From Rhodonellum psychrophilum GCM71 = DSM 17998 (lineage in GTDB: Bacteria > Bacteroidota > Bacteroidia > Cytophagales > Cyclobacteriaceae), in NCBI RefSeq assembly GCF_000381545.1, contig NZ_KB906674.1:1-64000 (forward strand): DNA of 64,000 nucleotides, in the 5' to 3' direction. The notes under the pieces are model-generated. The model was not told where the DNA came from and made no database searches. It saw only the letters and a list, made by a program, of their open reading frames with translations. The first letter of the stretch is position 1. Each line of letters opens with the position of its first letter. Shown here one piece after another: positions 41,433-50,994 of the stretch. A program made the translations under genes and the position numbers.

Positions 41433-42826
41433 ATTGCCAAGGTCGGTTGATGAGTGTTGAGGGCTTGGTATTCCCGAATACTGTAGCCGACCATCCACCA
41501 TGTCACCCAGGAAACATACGTGTAGATTTCTACATTTGCAGTGAAAAGCGGCAATAATAATCCGAATTTGACAGTTGCCGCCACAAATGCGATTCGCGCA
41601 GTCATTGTATTGGGCGTTTGATTGAATACCTTAAGTGAGTATCGGATGCTGTAAGCCAATAGCAAGATGTAAAGAAGCATGCCTATCCAACCCAATTGCA
41701 CGCCAAAGATTAGAAATTGGTTTTCGCCACCTATGCGAAGTTCATCCTCCACGCTGCCGAAATTTCCGCTCATGGCCAAACCTATTCCCAAAGGATTGGC
41801 GACCATAGAGTCCAGGGCCAGAAGCCATTCGATGACATGGCCCATGCTGGAAGTGTTTTCAAACGTCAAAGTATCCAATACATAATAGTAAAGATCATCT
41901 GTGGCAAAGAAGAGGATATAGGCCGAAAAACATACAGCCAGTAACACTCCAGAAACGATGAGCTTATTTAGTTTGAAAATCAAGGCAATGAAGAAAACCA
42001 TCAGAAAGAAGGCCGCAAAAGCTGCTCTGGAAGCTGAAAAAAACAAGCCCATCATTGCACAAAACATCACAACGGTGTAAAGAAACCATTTTTCTCGTTT
42101 GGAAGTCAAAAACCAGATCAGTCCTGCCGAAAAGCCCATCAACACGGAGCTGGCCAATTCCAATGGATCCGCATAGAAAGAAGCCAAGCGTTTGGTTACC
42201 GCCTGAGTTTCAAAGGTCCATGTTAAGCCGAAATGTCCCGCAGGTTCAATGTCGCTGATTACCGCATTGTAATTTGCATAACCCGTCAAAGATTGAAGAT
42301 GGGTATCGATGGATTTTTCAAAAATATTGACCACAAAGGCCGCGATGGTGACAAAGAAAATCAATTGAAAAACTCTATTTACTTCCAAATCCGAAAAATT
42401 TGTGTTGCGCCCAATAAAGTAGACGAACCCAGGAATCAGAATACTTTTCATATACAGTGCCTTATTCAAGAAGGGAGCCCCGATGGGCAAAAAAAGATAA
42501 AGCATTGCAAGCCCGACAAAGGCTAAAAATAATTTGTCCACGAGATGGAGTCTAAAAGGGTATTCCAAGACATTCTTTTGGTAGACCAAAAAGCCAAGGA
42601 CACTACAAACCACCACCAACTCCTTTAAAATCTGAAAAAATTTGACTAATAAAATTGAATTTGTCGCTTGAAGGGTAAGGCTTAAAATCGTGATATAAAT
42701 AGGCAGATAAAGCAAAAGGAAATAAATGCTGTATTCCCATTTTGCCTTTAGGAAGATTTGCTGCAAGACGATAAGCGTCAAGACAACAAAACTTCCTCCT
42801 AGAATTAAGAAAAAAATTATGGACAT
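41429..42826 (-). CDS. O-antigen ligase / polymerase (Wzy-like) membrane protein
   Basis: The 465-aa protein has about 10-12 membrane helices and the O-antigen ligase / Wzy-like domain with a long extracytoplasmic loop (roughly residues 180-240 and 330-360, rich in Asp/Glu/Gly). The C-terminal AMSGNFGSVEDELRIGGENQFL region is typical of this superfamily. It would polymerise or transfer lipid-linked oligosaccharide units in the periplasmic leaflet. Its start overlaps the end of the GT2 gene by 10 bp and its end overlaps the GT4 gene (ATGA), so these are tightly coupled. Confidence 0.85.
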   Translation of the reverse strand: MSIIFFLILGGSFVVLTLIVLQQIFLKAKWEYSIYFLLLYLPIYITILSLTLQATNSILLVKFFQILKELVVVCSVLGFLVYQKNVLEYPFRLHLVDKLFLAFVGLAMLYLFLPIGAPFLNKALYMKSILIPGFVYFIGRNTNFSDLEVNRVFQLIFFVTIAAFVVNIFEKSIDTHLQSLTGYANYNAVISDIEPAGHFGLTWTFETQAVTKRLASFYADPLELASSVLMGFSAGLIWFLTSKREKWFLYTVVMFCAMMGLFFSASRAAFAAFFLMVFFIALIFKLNKLIVSGVLLAVCFSAYILFFATDDLYYYVLDTLTFENTSSMGHVIEWLLALDSMVANPLGIGLAMSGNFGSVEDELRIGGENQFLIFGVQLGWIGMLLYILLLAYSIRYSLKVFNQTPNTMTARIAFVAATVKFGLLLPLFTANVEIYTYVSWVTWWMVGYSIREYQALNTHQPTLAI

Positions 42827-43773
42827 AATGGTGTATTAGATTCAGGGTTCAATTGAAAGCCATCTTTGATTCCGCGCAAAACAGCTTTTGCTTTCTTGAA
42901 TCTTTTTCTCAGGCAAAAATAAGAGATCCAAACCATATATTTCAATAACTGATAGCCAAAGGCCAAAAGAGCAAAAGGAAAAAGGCCATGGTTGCGAATC
43001 AAAAAGATTTGGTTTCTGGCATGGAGGTAAAACACGGTTGCGCTCAATGTGCCTTCACTATGGGTTTTTTTAGAGGAAGCACCCGCTTCATGAAAAATTA
43101 TAGCCTTACTCGCCAAGAATATTTGATATCCCTTTTTTTTCATTCGCAAAGACCAATCCACGTCTTCGAAATAAGCAAAATATCCCGGCACCATAAAACC
43201 CACATCCTGTAATACCTCCTTGGAAATCAGCAAACAGCAACCGGTTGCCCAGTCGAGTTCCCGATCAGGAATGAGCTGTGGGTCGATTGTTTTTCGGTCG
43301 TGAAGAGTGGTGGGGATTGCCAAAAGGGAATTGTATTTTCCTCCGGCACTCCAGATGATTTTTCGTTGTTGATTGAAAAATATCAAAGGTTGGATCAGAC
43401 CTGCATTGGGCTGAAGTTTTTGGAATAAGATCAATTGATCGAGAAAATCAGGGGAAACTTCCGTGTCGTTATTTAGCAATAAAATATTGTCAAATCCATT
43501 TTCCAAAGCATAGGCCATTCCCACATTGTTGCCACCTGTAAAGCCGATGTTCTCAGCAAGACCGATGTAATGGTGGGCGGGATAAGCCTCCCGGAGTTTT
43601 TGGAGAGAGTTATCCGTGGAACCATTGTCTATGACAATTATTTTGAAAGAAGGATACAATGTGTTTTCCAATGACCGAATACATTGGAGTGTAAAAGGAA
43701 AGCCATTCCAATTAATGATGATGATGGCTACCGAAGAGACTTGAAGTGATTCCATTGAAGATCGCTTTTTCAT
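42817..43773 (-). CDS. Glycosyltransferase family 2
   Basis: The 318-aa GT-A enzyme has SVAIIIINWNGFPFTLQCIR at the N-terminus, IVIDNGSTDNSLQKL, and the DXD-like motif region in LLNNDTEVSPDFLDQL. The GT2 block WATGCCLLISKEV and FEDVDWSLRMKKKGYQIF are typical of rhamnosyltransferase-like enzymes. The reading starts at 43773; Met7 at 43755 is an alternative. It overlaps the 3' end of the flippase gene by 62 bp in the longer reading. Confidence 0.9.
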   Translation of the reverse strand: MKKRSSMESLQVSSVAIIIINWNGFPFTLQCIRSLENTLYPSFKIIVIDNGSTDNSLQKLREAYPAHHYIGLAENIGFTGGNNVGMAYALENGFDNILLLNNDTEVSPDFLDQLILFQKLQPNAGLIQPLIFFNQQRKIIWSAGGKYNSLLAIPTTLHDRKTIDPQLIPDRELDWATGCCLLISKEVLQDVGFMVPGYFAYFEDVDWSLRMKKKGYQIFLASKAIIFHEAGASSKKTHSEGTLSATVFYLHARNQIFLIRNHGLFPFALLAFGYQLLKYMVWISYFCLRKRFKKAKAVLRGIKDGFQLNPESNTPLCP

Positions 43774-45028
43774 TTTTATAGATGAGTACTAGACCCACGA
43801 AAAACACAAATAATTCTTTGGCCAACAAACCAAAACATAACCCGGTGCCGCCAAAATTTAATCCCAGAACAATTGAAACCACCAACATAAAGATACACAT
43901 CGTCCAAGACAATCTGAAAAGGAGGTTTTTTCTATCTGTGACCAAAAGAATAGTGATGTTCAAAATATTCAAGCAGGCTACAAAAGGGATAAAAGACAAA
44001 ATTTTAAGGTATAAGATGGATTCTTCCAAATACTGCTTGGTCATGACCTTGACGATAAAGGGTGCAAGCAGGAAGGTCATCATTGATATAATCACGCTGA
44101 GGATAATGGCGGTATAATATATCTTTCTCAGATATCGATAAAACCCCGGTCTGTCATTTTGATAAAGCTTGGAAGCATTTGGATAAATGGATTGAATCAC
44201 CAATGCGGGAAACATTCTGAGGACAAAGGAGATTTTTTCCGCCAAACTAAACATTCCCAAAGTCTCCGCATTGGAAAAAAAACTCAGGATGATCAATCCC
44301 CCATTCACTGAAAAGTGGGATGTTAGATTGGACAAGAAAAGAAAAATGTTTTCTTTAAAAGAAATAACCAATGCCTTAAGTCGAGGTTTAAAAAGTTTAA
44401 TTTCCAGTTCATAATGAATGTAAAGCAACAGGCAAAGATTGATGACCAGGGCGGATCCTCCAAAAATGAAATTCACCCATTTTGATTGTTCGGGAGACTG
44501 TATAAAAAGTACTATCCCCATCAGAAACAGTAGCTTGCTGAAAATATTGGTGATGGAAACCAATTTCATTTTTTCGAGACCCTGAAAAAACCAGAGAGGA
44601 AGGGCTGCTTCCGAAAACAGGATCAACATCGATAAAATGAGAATCGTCTGGTAGCCTTGAAAAAGATTAAAAACAAAAACACTGATCAGAATAACCACCG
44701 AAGTCAAGGAAGCCAGCAACATCTTACTCGAAATAATATTGGAGAAAATATGAGACAGCGCCTCTTTGTCATTGCTTTGGAGGGCGACCGCTCGTGGAGC
44801 ACTTAGACTATATCCATAATCTACCACAATATTGGCCAATATGATCACAGATAGAGCAAGGTTGACCAAGCCAAACTGATCCACGCCGATTGACTGAATC
44901 AACAAGGGCATGGAAATCAGGGAAATCAATATATTCGACGCTTGAATGGTCACCAAAAAAGCGAAATTCTGAATGGATTTGTTCCGAATAAGGTGGCTGA
45001 ATGGAAATGAGGTTATTTTTTCAAACAT
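43712..45028 (-). CDS. Polysaccharide flippase (Wzx-like, MATE superfamily)
   Basis: The 438-aa protein has about 12 membrane helices and the Wzx/MOP flippase look: FLVTIQASNILISLISMPLL near the N-terminus, VALQSNDKEALSHIFSNIIS, and further helices. It would move lipid-linked repeat units across the inner membrane. The last residues (SLFGSHHHH) are odd but lie in sequence overlapping the next gene, so the tail may be a by-product of the overlap. It follows the Wzz-like gene with a 21-bp gap. Confidence 0.87.
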   Translation of the reverse strand: MFEKITSFPFSHLIRNKSIQNFAFLVTIQASNILISLISMPLLIQSIGVDQFGLVNLALSVIILANIVVDYGYSLSAPRAVALQSNDKEALSHIFSNIISSKMLLASLTSVVILISVFVFNLFQGYQTILILSMLILFSEAALPLWFFQGLEKMKLVSITNIFSKLLFLMGIVLFIQSPEQSKWVNFIFGGSALVINLCLLLYIHYELEIKLFKPRLKALVISFKENIFLFLSNLTSHFSVNGGLIILSFFSNAETLGMFSLAEKISFVLRMFPALVIQSIYPNASKLYQNDRPGFYRYLRKIYYTAIILSVIISMMTFLLAPFIVKVMTKQYLEESILYLKILSFIPFVACLNILNITILLVTDRKNLLFRLSWTMCIFMLVVSIVLGLNFGGTGLCFGLLAKELFVFFVGLVLIYKNEKAIFNGITSSLFGSHHHH

Positions 45029-45049
45029 GATTAAAAAATGTCAGGCCCA

Positions 45050-46117
45050 TCAAGATGCTTTGATGTGAATGCGATAGAGCGCGGTAACATACAGAAAAAT
45101 CACCATCAAGATCCCCGCAAATAGTCCTCCCAAAACCATCCCTTTGAGTGGTCGGATTTCCGAACGGGTCAATGGATATCTCGGGGAGTCGATGAGCTGG
45201 ATCAATGGCGAATTGTTTCTATGGTTGACCTTGGCGATTTCCAGATTTTTGACGATTTCGGAATAGATGGCAGAAGATGCCTGCACATCCACCTGTTTTT
45301 TCTTGGCATCCACGATGCCCGCTTGGAGCAAGGGGTTTGGATTTGGGATTCGATCCGTGCTGCTCGCGTAAGCAGTAAGGCTTCCGTCCAGGATGACCCT
45401 AACACTGTCGGCCTGCGACTGCAAAATCCTTAGATTCTCAGCGGTTTTCTTGGTTTTGGTTTCCAGATAAAAACTGTTGACATTCTCCACCAAGGCCTCA
45501 TTGAAGACCTTTGCGAAAGCCTCATCCTTTGAAGAAATGTTTACCTGGATGATGGTGAGCTTACGGTTTGGTTTGTCAACGGCAAGTTGGCTTTTGCGGA
45601 TAAGTTTAGAGACTTCTTTGACGACTGAATCCTGGGTGATGCTGAATTTTTCGCGATCAATTGAAAAATCGATCGCACTGAAATCCACCTTGTTTTTCCA
45701 TTTTTGATCCAGCTTGTTGAAGGTGATGAATCGGTCGATGAGCAATTGACTTGAATCGAAAGGGCTCAACAGGGTTTTGCCCATCATGTTGTCCGAGCGG
45801 TAGAGCTCCATGATGTTGTCCCCTTGAAACAAACCGCTGGAACTGCCCAAAGAGCCGAGATTGACACCCACCAAAGAGGCCAAACCTGACATTTGCCCAA
45901 GTCCTGAGGCATCTGATTCCTCCAATACAAAAGAGGTCTCGGCAATGTAGACGGGCTTTTTGAACTTTGAAACCAAATATCCCAATCCCACTCCGATCAC
46001 TCCAGCCAAGAATATCAATTTCCACTGACCTACAAAAAACCTGACCCAATTCCGAATGCGCAGGATGACCTCCCTAAACGTGATTTTATCGTCCAATATA
46101 TGTTCTTGATTTGCCAT
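45050..46117 (-). CDS. Wzz-like chain length determinant / polysaccharide co-polymerase
   Basis: The 355-aa protein has an N-terminal membrane helix (about 35-52, WKLIFLAGVIGVGLGYLV), a large periplasmic domain with helical repeats (KKTAENLRILQSQADSVRV and others), and a second helix near the C-terminus (about 326-347, MVLGGLFAGILMVIFLYV) preceded by the Pro-rich stretch SPRYPLTRSEIRPLKG. This two-helix layout with the Pro motif is the Wzz signature. No kinase domain follows. It lies 5 bp after the SLBB export gene, so they are co-expressed. Confidence 0.88.
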   Translation of the reverse strand: MANQEHILDDKITFREVILRIRNWVRFFVGQWKLIFLAGVIGVGLGYLVSKFKKPVYIAETSFVLEESDASGLGQMSGLASLVGVNLGSLGSSSGLFQGDNIMELYRSDNMMGKTLLSPFDSSQLLIDRFITFNKLDQKWKNKVDFSAIDFSIDREKFSITQDSVVKEVSKLIRKSQLAVDKPNRKLTIIQVNISSKDEAFAKVFNEALVENVNSFYLETKTKKTAENLRILQSQADSVRVILDGSLTAYASSTDRIPNPNPLLQAGIVDAKKKQVDVQASSAIYSEIVKNLEIAKVNHRNNSPLIQLIDSPRYPLTRSEIRPLKGMVLGGLFAGILMVIFLYVTALYRIHIKAS

Positions 46118-46122
46118 GCTGA

Positions 46123-48741
46123 TTACCAGTTGATTTGGGAAGAGATCAGGAGCAGGGTTGCCAATCCAGTGGAAATTCCCACCAATTCCCCCGGTCGAAG
46201 CGGGATTCTGGGTCCTTTGGTCGGCACGATCACTTCAGCGCCAGGCTCGACACCGGGGAAAACCCGCAAGCCAAGAAAACTTTTTGTCCGGGCAACTTCC
46301 CCGTTTGCATAGACGACATAAGTCCGCTTGCGATTGGCACGGTTGTCAAAACCGCCCGATTGGTTGATATAATACTTCATTCCCCTGGCAGATTCATGCC
46401 GCACGGTGGTTGGATACACGACATCTCCCCGCATTCTCACGGTTTGGAGTTGTCTAGGAATGGAAATAATATCGCCTTCTTCCAAGATAAGATCGTATTC
46501 AGATCCCGGATTTTTGAGTATGGACTCCAAATCGATGGCGACGGCTTCCGTTTGTTTGATTTTAATGGGAGAAAGATTGCTTTTGGTTTCGGATATTCCC
46601 GTGATGGCGTCTCTCTTGGATTGAGAGGCGGAAGCAGTTTCCATGGCATCAAGCGCTGGGGTTTTTCCGAGGTCTTGAAACAAACGTGCGAGCAGCAATT
46701 CCTGGGCTTCGGTATTGTTGGGGTCCAGAAGCATTTTTTGCTGGAGGTCTGAAAGGTTTCTCTGTCTCCGGATTTGTTCGGATTCTGTTTCGTAAAATTC
46801 CGTTCTCCGGATCAAGGTTGCCCCTTTGGGATAGGCGAAAGCTGTCAAACCTCCCGCTCTTCGAATAACATCTGAAATCCTTTCCTGGGCAGACTTCACG
46901 GCAAACACCCCCGGGGAATTGATTTGTCCTTCCACTTGAATCAATTTCTCCAAGGTGAAATTCGGTTTTCTCCGGATGATCAAATTGTCAAAAGGCGCCA
47001 TTGCAATGGGGTTTGCGCGTAGGGAAAGATCTGCATTGATTTGCACAGGCACCAGTTCTGAGAAAGCGCCTACTTCTGGATTTACCAATCTTCTGGCGAT
47101 TTCAATGTCATTGATATTGGCAGCTTCCCTTAAGCCTCCGGCAAGGACAATCAGGTCCTCTACGGTCATTTCGCTGGAGTAGGGATAGGTTCCGGGATTC
47201 CTTACTTCACCCGTTACCTGCACATAAATTTCCTCCTTGAGGTCGTAGATGCTTGACACCCGAACCACATCTTCCCGCTGAAGGGAAATGTCTGATTGGC
47301 TGCCATTGAGGATGTTTCTAAGATTGACGGAAAGTACTTCCGTGCTGAGGTCTTCATTTGTCCGGAGGATACTCGCGCGTTCCAGATTGGCTTCTCCACG
47401 GACCCCATCGGCATTTCGGATCAATTGGACCAAGGTGAGGCCTTCGGTCAAGGCGTAATTGCCTTCCCTAAATACAGCGCCTTTGATCTGAACCCGATTG
47501 GCGAAGCGGTTGAGCACTTTTCCTACGGTATATTGGTCACCGCCTTTTACGGAGAAGATGGCAAATTGATTTTGGTAAATGTCTGAAACCGCCCGCTCTT
47601 TTCCTGTGATCCGCGTGACATTGATTCGGTCTCGAAAGGCCTCATCCGTGAATCCACCTGCATATTTCAGCAGTTGATCGAAGTTTTCGTTTTCCTTCAC
47701 CTCAAAAATCTTCGGCCTTTTGACTTCCCCGATCACGGAAACCCTGGAAATAAAGGGTTCCACCAAAATCACGTCCTGATCCCGAAGTTGGAAGTCCAGG
47801 CTGGCGATTCCTTCTACCAAGAAAGTGTAGATATCGATTGTCGAAACCGTTTTGCCATCCCGGATGACTTTGATGTTTCGCATGGTGCCATTGTCATTTG
47901 GGCCGCCTGCTGCATAAAGTGCATTGAACACCGAGCTGAAAGCGCTCAGCGTAAAAGTGCCTGGAAGTCTCAGTTCACCCACCAAATGCACTTTTATCGT
48001 CCGGACATTTCCCAGAGTCACCTGAAGAAAAGTATTGGGGTTGGCGCCACGAAGGCCCGAGTAATACGTGGAAAGCCTGTTTCTGATGATTCCCGTGGAT
48101 TCTTCTATGGTCTTTCCTGAAACACTCACCGGACCGATATTGTCCAATAAAAGAAATCCGTCTGGATTTACCGTGGCTTCATAATATTGCTCGGATTGTC
48201 CATAGACATCGATGTACAGCATGTCACCCGGTCCGACCACATAATTTTTTGGCGTGGCCATGTTCAGGTTGGGTTCAAATGACAATCTCCTGTTTTTGTT
48301 GTAAAAAAGATTGGAGCCGAAAACTGCGGAGATCTCATCTTTCACTCCACTAAAATCAGGTTGGAATTTAAGAATGTCTTGGGCGATGAAGTTGAGGTCT
48401 GCCTGACTTCTTGGCTCCCTTTTGGAAGCGGTTGCAGTGGATCTGGTCCCAGATCCAGTCAAGGATAACTTTTCGAGACGGATTCTAAGTTTTTCGACTT
48501 CCGTGGCGGGAACCCCCCTTACCTGGGCCATTTGTAGCAACTCTGATTCGGACAAACCGGCTTCATTTGCCCGTCGGACCAATTCCTTGATTTGTTCATC
48601 CGAGAGCTCATCCACCTTGATATTGGCGATATCCGCCATTGACTGGGAGTGAGCCGTCGGCGGAACTGCAAAAAACAAAACAAGGGACAGCAATAGCACC
48701 GACCAGCATGTTTTTAAAGTCATTTTTATTTGAAAATTCAT
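46123..48741 (-). CDS. SLBB-domain polysaccharide export protein (Wza-like)
   Basis: The 872-aa reading starts at the ATG at 48741, giving a signal peptide (about 1-32); the longer frame to 48813 adds 24 charged residues, and ATG 48723 is also possible. It contains a poly_export domain (NYVVGPGDMLYIDVYGQSEQ) and about five to six SLBB-like repeats (IKVHLVGELRLPGTF, VSVIGEVKRPKIF, VQIKGAVFREGNY, VQVTGEVRNPGTY, IQVEGQINSPGVF). It ends in a hydrophobic segment LATLLLISSQINW. Outer-membrane export channels of this type (e.g. Wza) work with Wzz partners. It heads the locus and is followed by the Wzz-like gene. Confidence 0.9.
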   Translation of the reverse strand: MNFQIKMTLKTCWSVLLLSLVLFFAVPPTAHSQSMADIANIKVDELSDEQIKELVRRANEAGLSESELLQMAQVRGVPATEVEKLRIRLEKLSLTGSGTRSTATASKREPRSQADLNFIAQDILKFQPDFSGVKDEISAVFGSNLFYNKNRRLSFEPNLNMATPKNYVVGPGDMLYIDVYGQSEQYYEATVNPDGFLLLDNIGPVSVSGKTIEESTGIIRNRLSTYYSGLRGANPNTFLQVTLGNVRTIKVHLVGELRLPGTFTLSAFSSVFNALYAAGGPNDNGTMRNIKVIRDGKTVSTIDIYTFLVEGIASLDFQLRDQDVILVEPFISRVSVIGEVKRPKIFEVKENENFDQLLKYAGGFTDEAFRDRINVTRITGKERAVSDIYQNQFAIFSVKGGDQYTVGKVLNRFANRVQIKGAVFREGNYALTEGLTLVQLIRNADGVRGEANLERASILRTNEDLSTEVLSVNLRNILNGSQSDISLQREDVVRVSSIYDLKEEIYVQVTGEVRNPGTYPYSSEMTVEDLIVLAGGLREAANINDIEIARRLVNPEVGAFSELVPVQINADLSLRANPIAMAPFDNLIIRRKPNFTLEKLIQVEGQINSPGVFAVKSAQERISDVIRRAGGLTAFAYPKGATLIRRTEFYETESEQIRRQRNLSDLQQKMLLDPNNTEAQELLLARLFQDLGKTPALDAMETASASQSKRDAITGISETKSNLSPIKIKQTEAVAIDLESILKNPGSEYDLILEEGDIISIPRQLQTVRMRGDVVYPTTVRHESARGMKYYINQSGGFDNRANRKRTYVVYANGEVARTKSFLGLRVFPGVEPGAEVIVPTKGPRIPLRPGELVGISTGLATLLLISSQINW

Positions 48742-48777
48742 GGGTAATTCTCTGTGTTTTGCCGTTTTCAGCCTTTT

Positions 48778-48803
48778 CTTTTTCGGTATAGCCGAAAAAA
48801 AAG
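48778..48803. terminator. Possible terminator hairpin
   Basis: TTTTTCGG and CCGAAAAA form a short stem with AT-rich flanks between the radical SAM gene and the SLBB gene. It is weak but placed to separate them. Confidence 0.4.
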
Positions 48804-48913
48804 AAGGGCTCAAAAGGGGAGTATTCGCTGTAAAATATCAGTAAACTAGCGTAAAGATAACTATTCCAAGCTGTAATGAAATAGCATGAATTTCTAACTT
48901 GGGCATTTCGAGA

Positions 48914-49918
48914 CTACTCCGAGCAGTTTTTGCACATTTCGATTTGCTGACGATCTTCCAGAAGTTGCCGCCGGAAGGCATTGTATTGGGGAGATTTCCA
49001 GACTTCCTGAAGTGTTGCCTCCCCGATTTTGCCCATGACATGGCTGCCATCTTTGTCAAAGCAGCAGGGGACGATCTTGCCATCCCAAGTGACCACGGCA
49101 CCTTGCCACATCCGCCAACATTTGTTTTCGATTTCTTTCTTGAGTTTCCAGTTCCCGTTTCCGGAAGGGAGATAACGGGAATATTCCGGGTTTTTGGGAA
49201 TCAATTCAGATCCCATTTCGAAACCATAGATTTGGGTGGTTTTCAATTGGACCTCATCTACCCCAAGTGCCGCTGCAAAACCATGTAGTTCCGGGATTTG
49301 GTGTTCATTTTTTCCCGTGACCAAAAACTGGAGGATGATTCTTGGAAATTTCAAGTCCCTTTCCTTCCGGGTTTGGACCAAAAGCGCCAGTCCATCTTTG
49401 ACTTTTTGGAGTTTTCCTCCGATTCGATAATCCTGATACACTTCCTGAGTGATGCCATCCATGGAGACGATCAACTGTCGAAGTCCAGAATCAAGGGTTT
49501 TGTGGACATTTTCGGCATTGAGGTAATGGGCATTGGTGGAGGTGGCGGTAAAAATCCCTTTCTGGTCTGCGTATTTGACCATATCCAAAAATTCCGGATG
49601 CAGGTACGGTTCTCCCTGAAAGTAGAGGTGGAGGTAGCTGAGGTAATCTCCCGATTGGTCAATGATGGACCTGAATAAGGTGTTGCTCAGCATGCCGGTC
49701 GGTCTGGTAAAACTGCGCAGTCCACTTGGACATTCTGGACAGCGAAGATTGCAGCTCGTAGTCGGCTCTATCGAAAGTGTGCTTGGATACCCCCAAATGA
49801 TGGGTTTTTTGGTCCATCGGCTAAGGTGAAAAGAGGCGAATAAAAGAATGTAATTGGATAGTTTTTTTTTGTTCAGGTACCTGAAAAATGCCCAACCGTT
49901 GATCAATTTGTTTTTCAC
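48914..49918 (-). CDS. Radical SAM / SPASM domain protein
   Basis: The 334-aa protein carries the radical SAM motif C56-x3-C60-x2-C63 (CNLRCPEC) for a [4Fe-4S] cluster. The C-terminal SPASM-type cluster region has CWRMW, PCCFD and MCKNC, probably ligands for an auxiliary cluster. The long N-terminus includes a hydrophobic stretch (YILLFASFHLS). Such proteins modify peptides or other substrates by radical chemistry. It lies just upstream of the SLBB export gene, in the same direction, so a role in modifying surface glycan or its carrier is possible but unproven. Confidence 0.9.
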   Translation of the reverse strand: MKNKLINGWAFFRYLNKKKLSNYILLFASFHLSRWTKKPIIWGYPSTLSIEPTTSCNLRCPECPSGLRSFTRPTGMLSNTLFRSIIDQSGDYLSYLHLYFQGEPYLHPEFLDMVKYADQKGIFTATSTNAHYLNAENVHKTLDSGLRQLIVSMDGITQEVYQDYRIGGKLQKVKDGLALLVQTRKERDLKFPRIILQFLVTGKNEHQIPELHGFAAALGVDEVQLKTTQIYGFEMGSELIPKNPEYSRYLPSGNGNWKLKKEIENKCWRMWQGAVVTWDGKIVPCCFDKDGSHVMGKIGEATLQEVWKSPQYNAFRRQLLEDRQQIEMCKNCSE

Positions 49919-49975
49919 TCGTTCAAGAAAGAAATAAAATTTTGGATAAAAAAGAAACCAAAGGTCTGGTCTTAA

Positions 49976-50485
49976 TCAATTTTGTTCAGCAATCAATACC
50001 CGATCCACAATGTGGATTACTCCATTAGTCGCTTCGATGTTGGCGGTGGTGATCTTTGTGTTTTCATTGATGCTTATCCTGTTATTTTGCCCCCGAAAAA
50101 ACAGGTAGTTGTCCGGTGAAAATGTTGGAATGGAGTCTCTTTCTAACAGGGATGTCAAATATCTTCCGGATAATACATGATAGACCAGAATGTCCTGGAG
50201 GGAATCAGCGGTCATCAAATTGAGGTTCAATTGGGACTCTAAAAAAGCCTGGTTAGATGGTGCAAAAACGGTGAATGGCCCTTGGGTGGACAATGCATTG
50301 GTCAATCCGGCTTTGTTGATGGCGAAGAGGAAGGTGCTGAGTTCCGGATTTTCTGCCGCCGTGGCGATCATGTTTTGCTCAGTCGTGGGGGGAAGGTCAA
50401 ATCCGCCATTGCAGGAACCGACTACCATTACTGCGAGGGAAGCCCAAAGGAGAGATTGAAGGAAGAAGCGTCGTCTGTTTTTCAT
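49976..50485 (-). CDS. Fasciclin-domain lipoprotein, single domain
   Basis: The 169-aa reading starts at the ATG at 50485 (MKNRRRFFLQSLLW), giving a signal with lipobox-like GSC; a longer frame to 50530 adds 15 residues. The fasciclin (FAS1) domain has ATAAENPELSTFLFAINKAG, GPFTVFAPSNQAFL (H1 box) and the C-terminal NGVIHIVDRVLIA (H2 box). FAS1 proteins mediate cell-surface adhesion. A second gene, 52418-53374, has two FAS1 domains. It shares its strand with the polysaccharide genes but has its own start. Confidence 0.85.
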   Translation of the reverse strand: MKNRRRFFLQSLLWASLAVMVVGSCNGGFDLPPTTEQNMIATAAENPELSTFLFAINKAGLTNALSTQGPFTVFAPSNQAFLESQLNLNLMTADSLQDILVYHVLSGRYLTSLLERDSIPTFSPDNYLFFRGQNNRISINENTKITTANIEATNGVIHIVDRVLIAEQN

Positions 50486-50639
50486 TTTTCGAAATTTGGT
50501 CTTCCAAAATGGAACGTGATTGGAGCCCATAAGATTTCAAATCACTGATGGTTTTTGCTCGTTCCCTGTTGGCTTAAGGCAAAAGTATGATTTATTTCCC
50601 AATCCCAGTTTTGGGGAGGGATAATTGAGAAGCTTTGTG

Positions 50640-50770
50640 ATAGGGGTCGATTTTCGTCCTGCCGCTTAACAATGAATTGCGGTGTTAAGATTTGAACCAA
50701 GCCTATAGCTTTTGTTGAGAGGTGGTTTTTTCAATCGCGTAACGAAGGTGAAAATCTTAAGCGTGTATTT
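50640..50770. repeat. Degenerate relative of the 37.6-kb tandem unit
   Basis: It contains AATGAATTGCGGTGTTAAGA, AAGCCTATAGCTTTTGTTG and TCAATCGCGTAACGA, matching the 193-bp unit in order but with substitutions and lacking the GTGCCGCTGGCAC hairpin. Confidence 0.7.
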
Positions 50771-50793
50771 TAATCTTCGGAAATTATCCCGCT

Positions 50794-50850
50794 GTTCGAG
50801 ATTTGCAATCCCGTACTTCAGATAATCAGGATTTGTAATCCTGGTCAAAG
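50794..50850. repeat. Left flank element of the YhcG-like gene
   Basis: Starts GTTCGAGATTTGCAATCC and ends ATCCTGGTCAAAG. A shorter form, GTTCGATATTTGCAATCC then TGGTCAATC, lies at 52159-52185 on the far side of the nuclease gene. Confidence 0.55.
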
Positions 50851-50994
50851 AAAAAATTCAACCCAACCAACCAGGAAACTCCAGTTACTTTTCCTGTCTT
50901 TTCTCTGAGGACCCTTCGACCCCTCTTTTCGCTAATGAAAATTAAAGAAACATCTTTAAATTATTTTACAGCGCCTTGATAAGCAACAGTAATT

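Larger units (their letters stand above)
50486..50994. other. Gene-free stretch with degenerate repeats
   Basis: The 509-bp gap holds a degenerate relative of the 193-bp unit (about 50640-50770: GTTAAGATTTGAACCAAGCC, AATCGCGTAACGA, AAATCTTAA). It also holds an element at 50794-50850 with ATTTGCAATCC and ATTTGTAATCCTGGTCAA. The latter is repeated in shorter form on the other side of the next gene. No gene seen. Confidence 0.6.

Noticed and set aside
50850-50990. Possible CRISPR-like short repeats near 50.8 kb and 52.2 kb
   Set aside because: Only two diverged copies of the element exist, flanking a nuclease gene, with no regular spacers.
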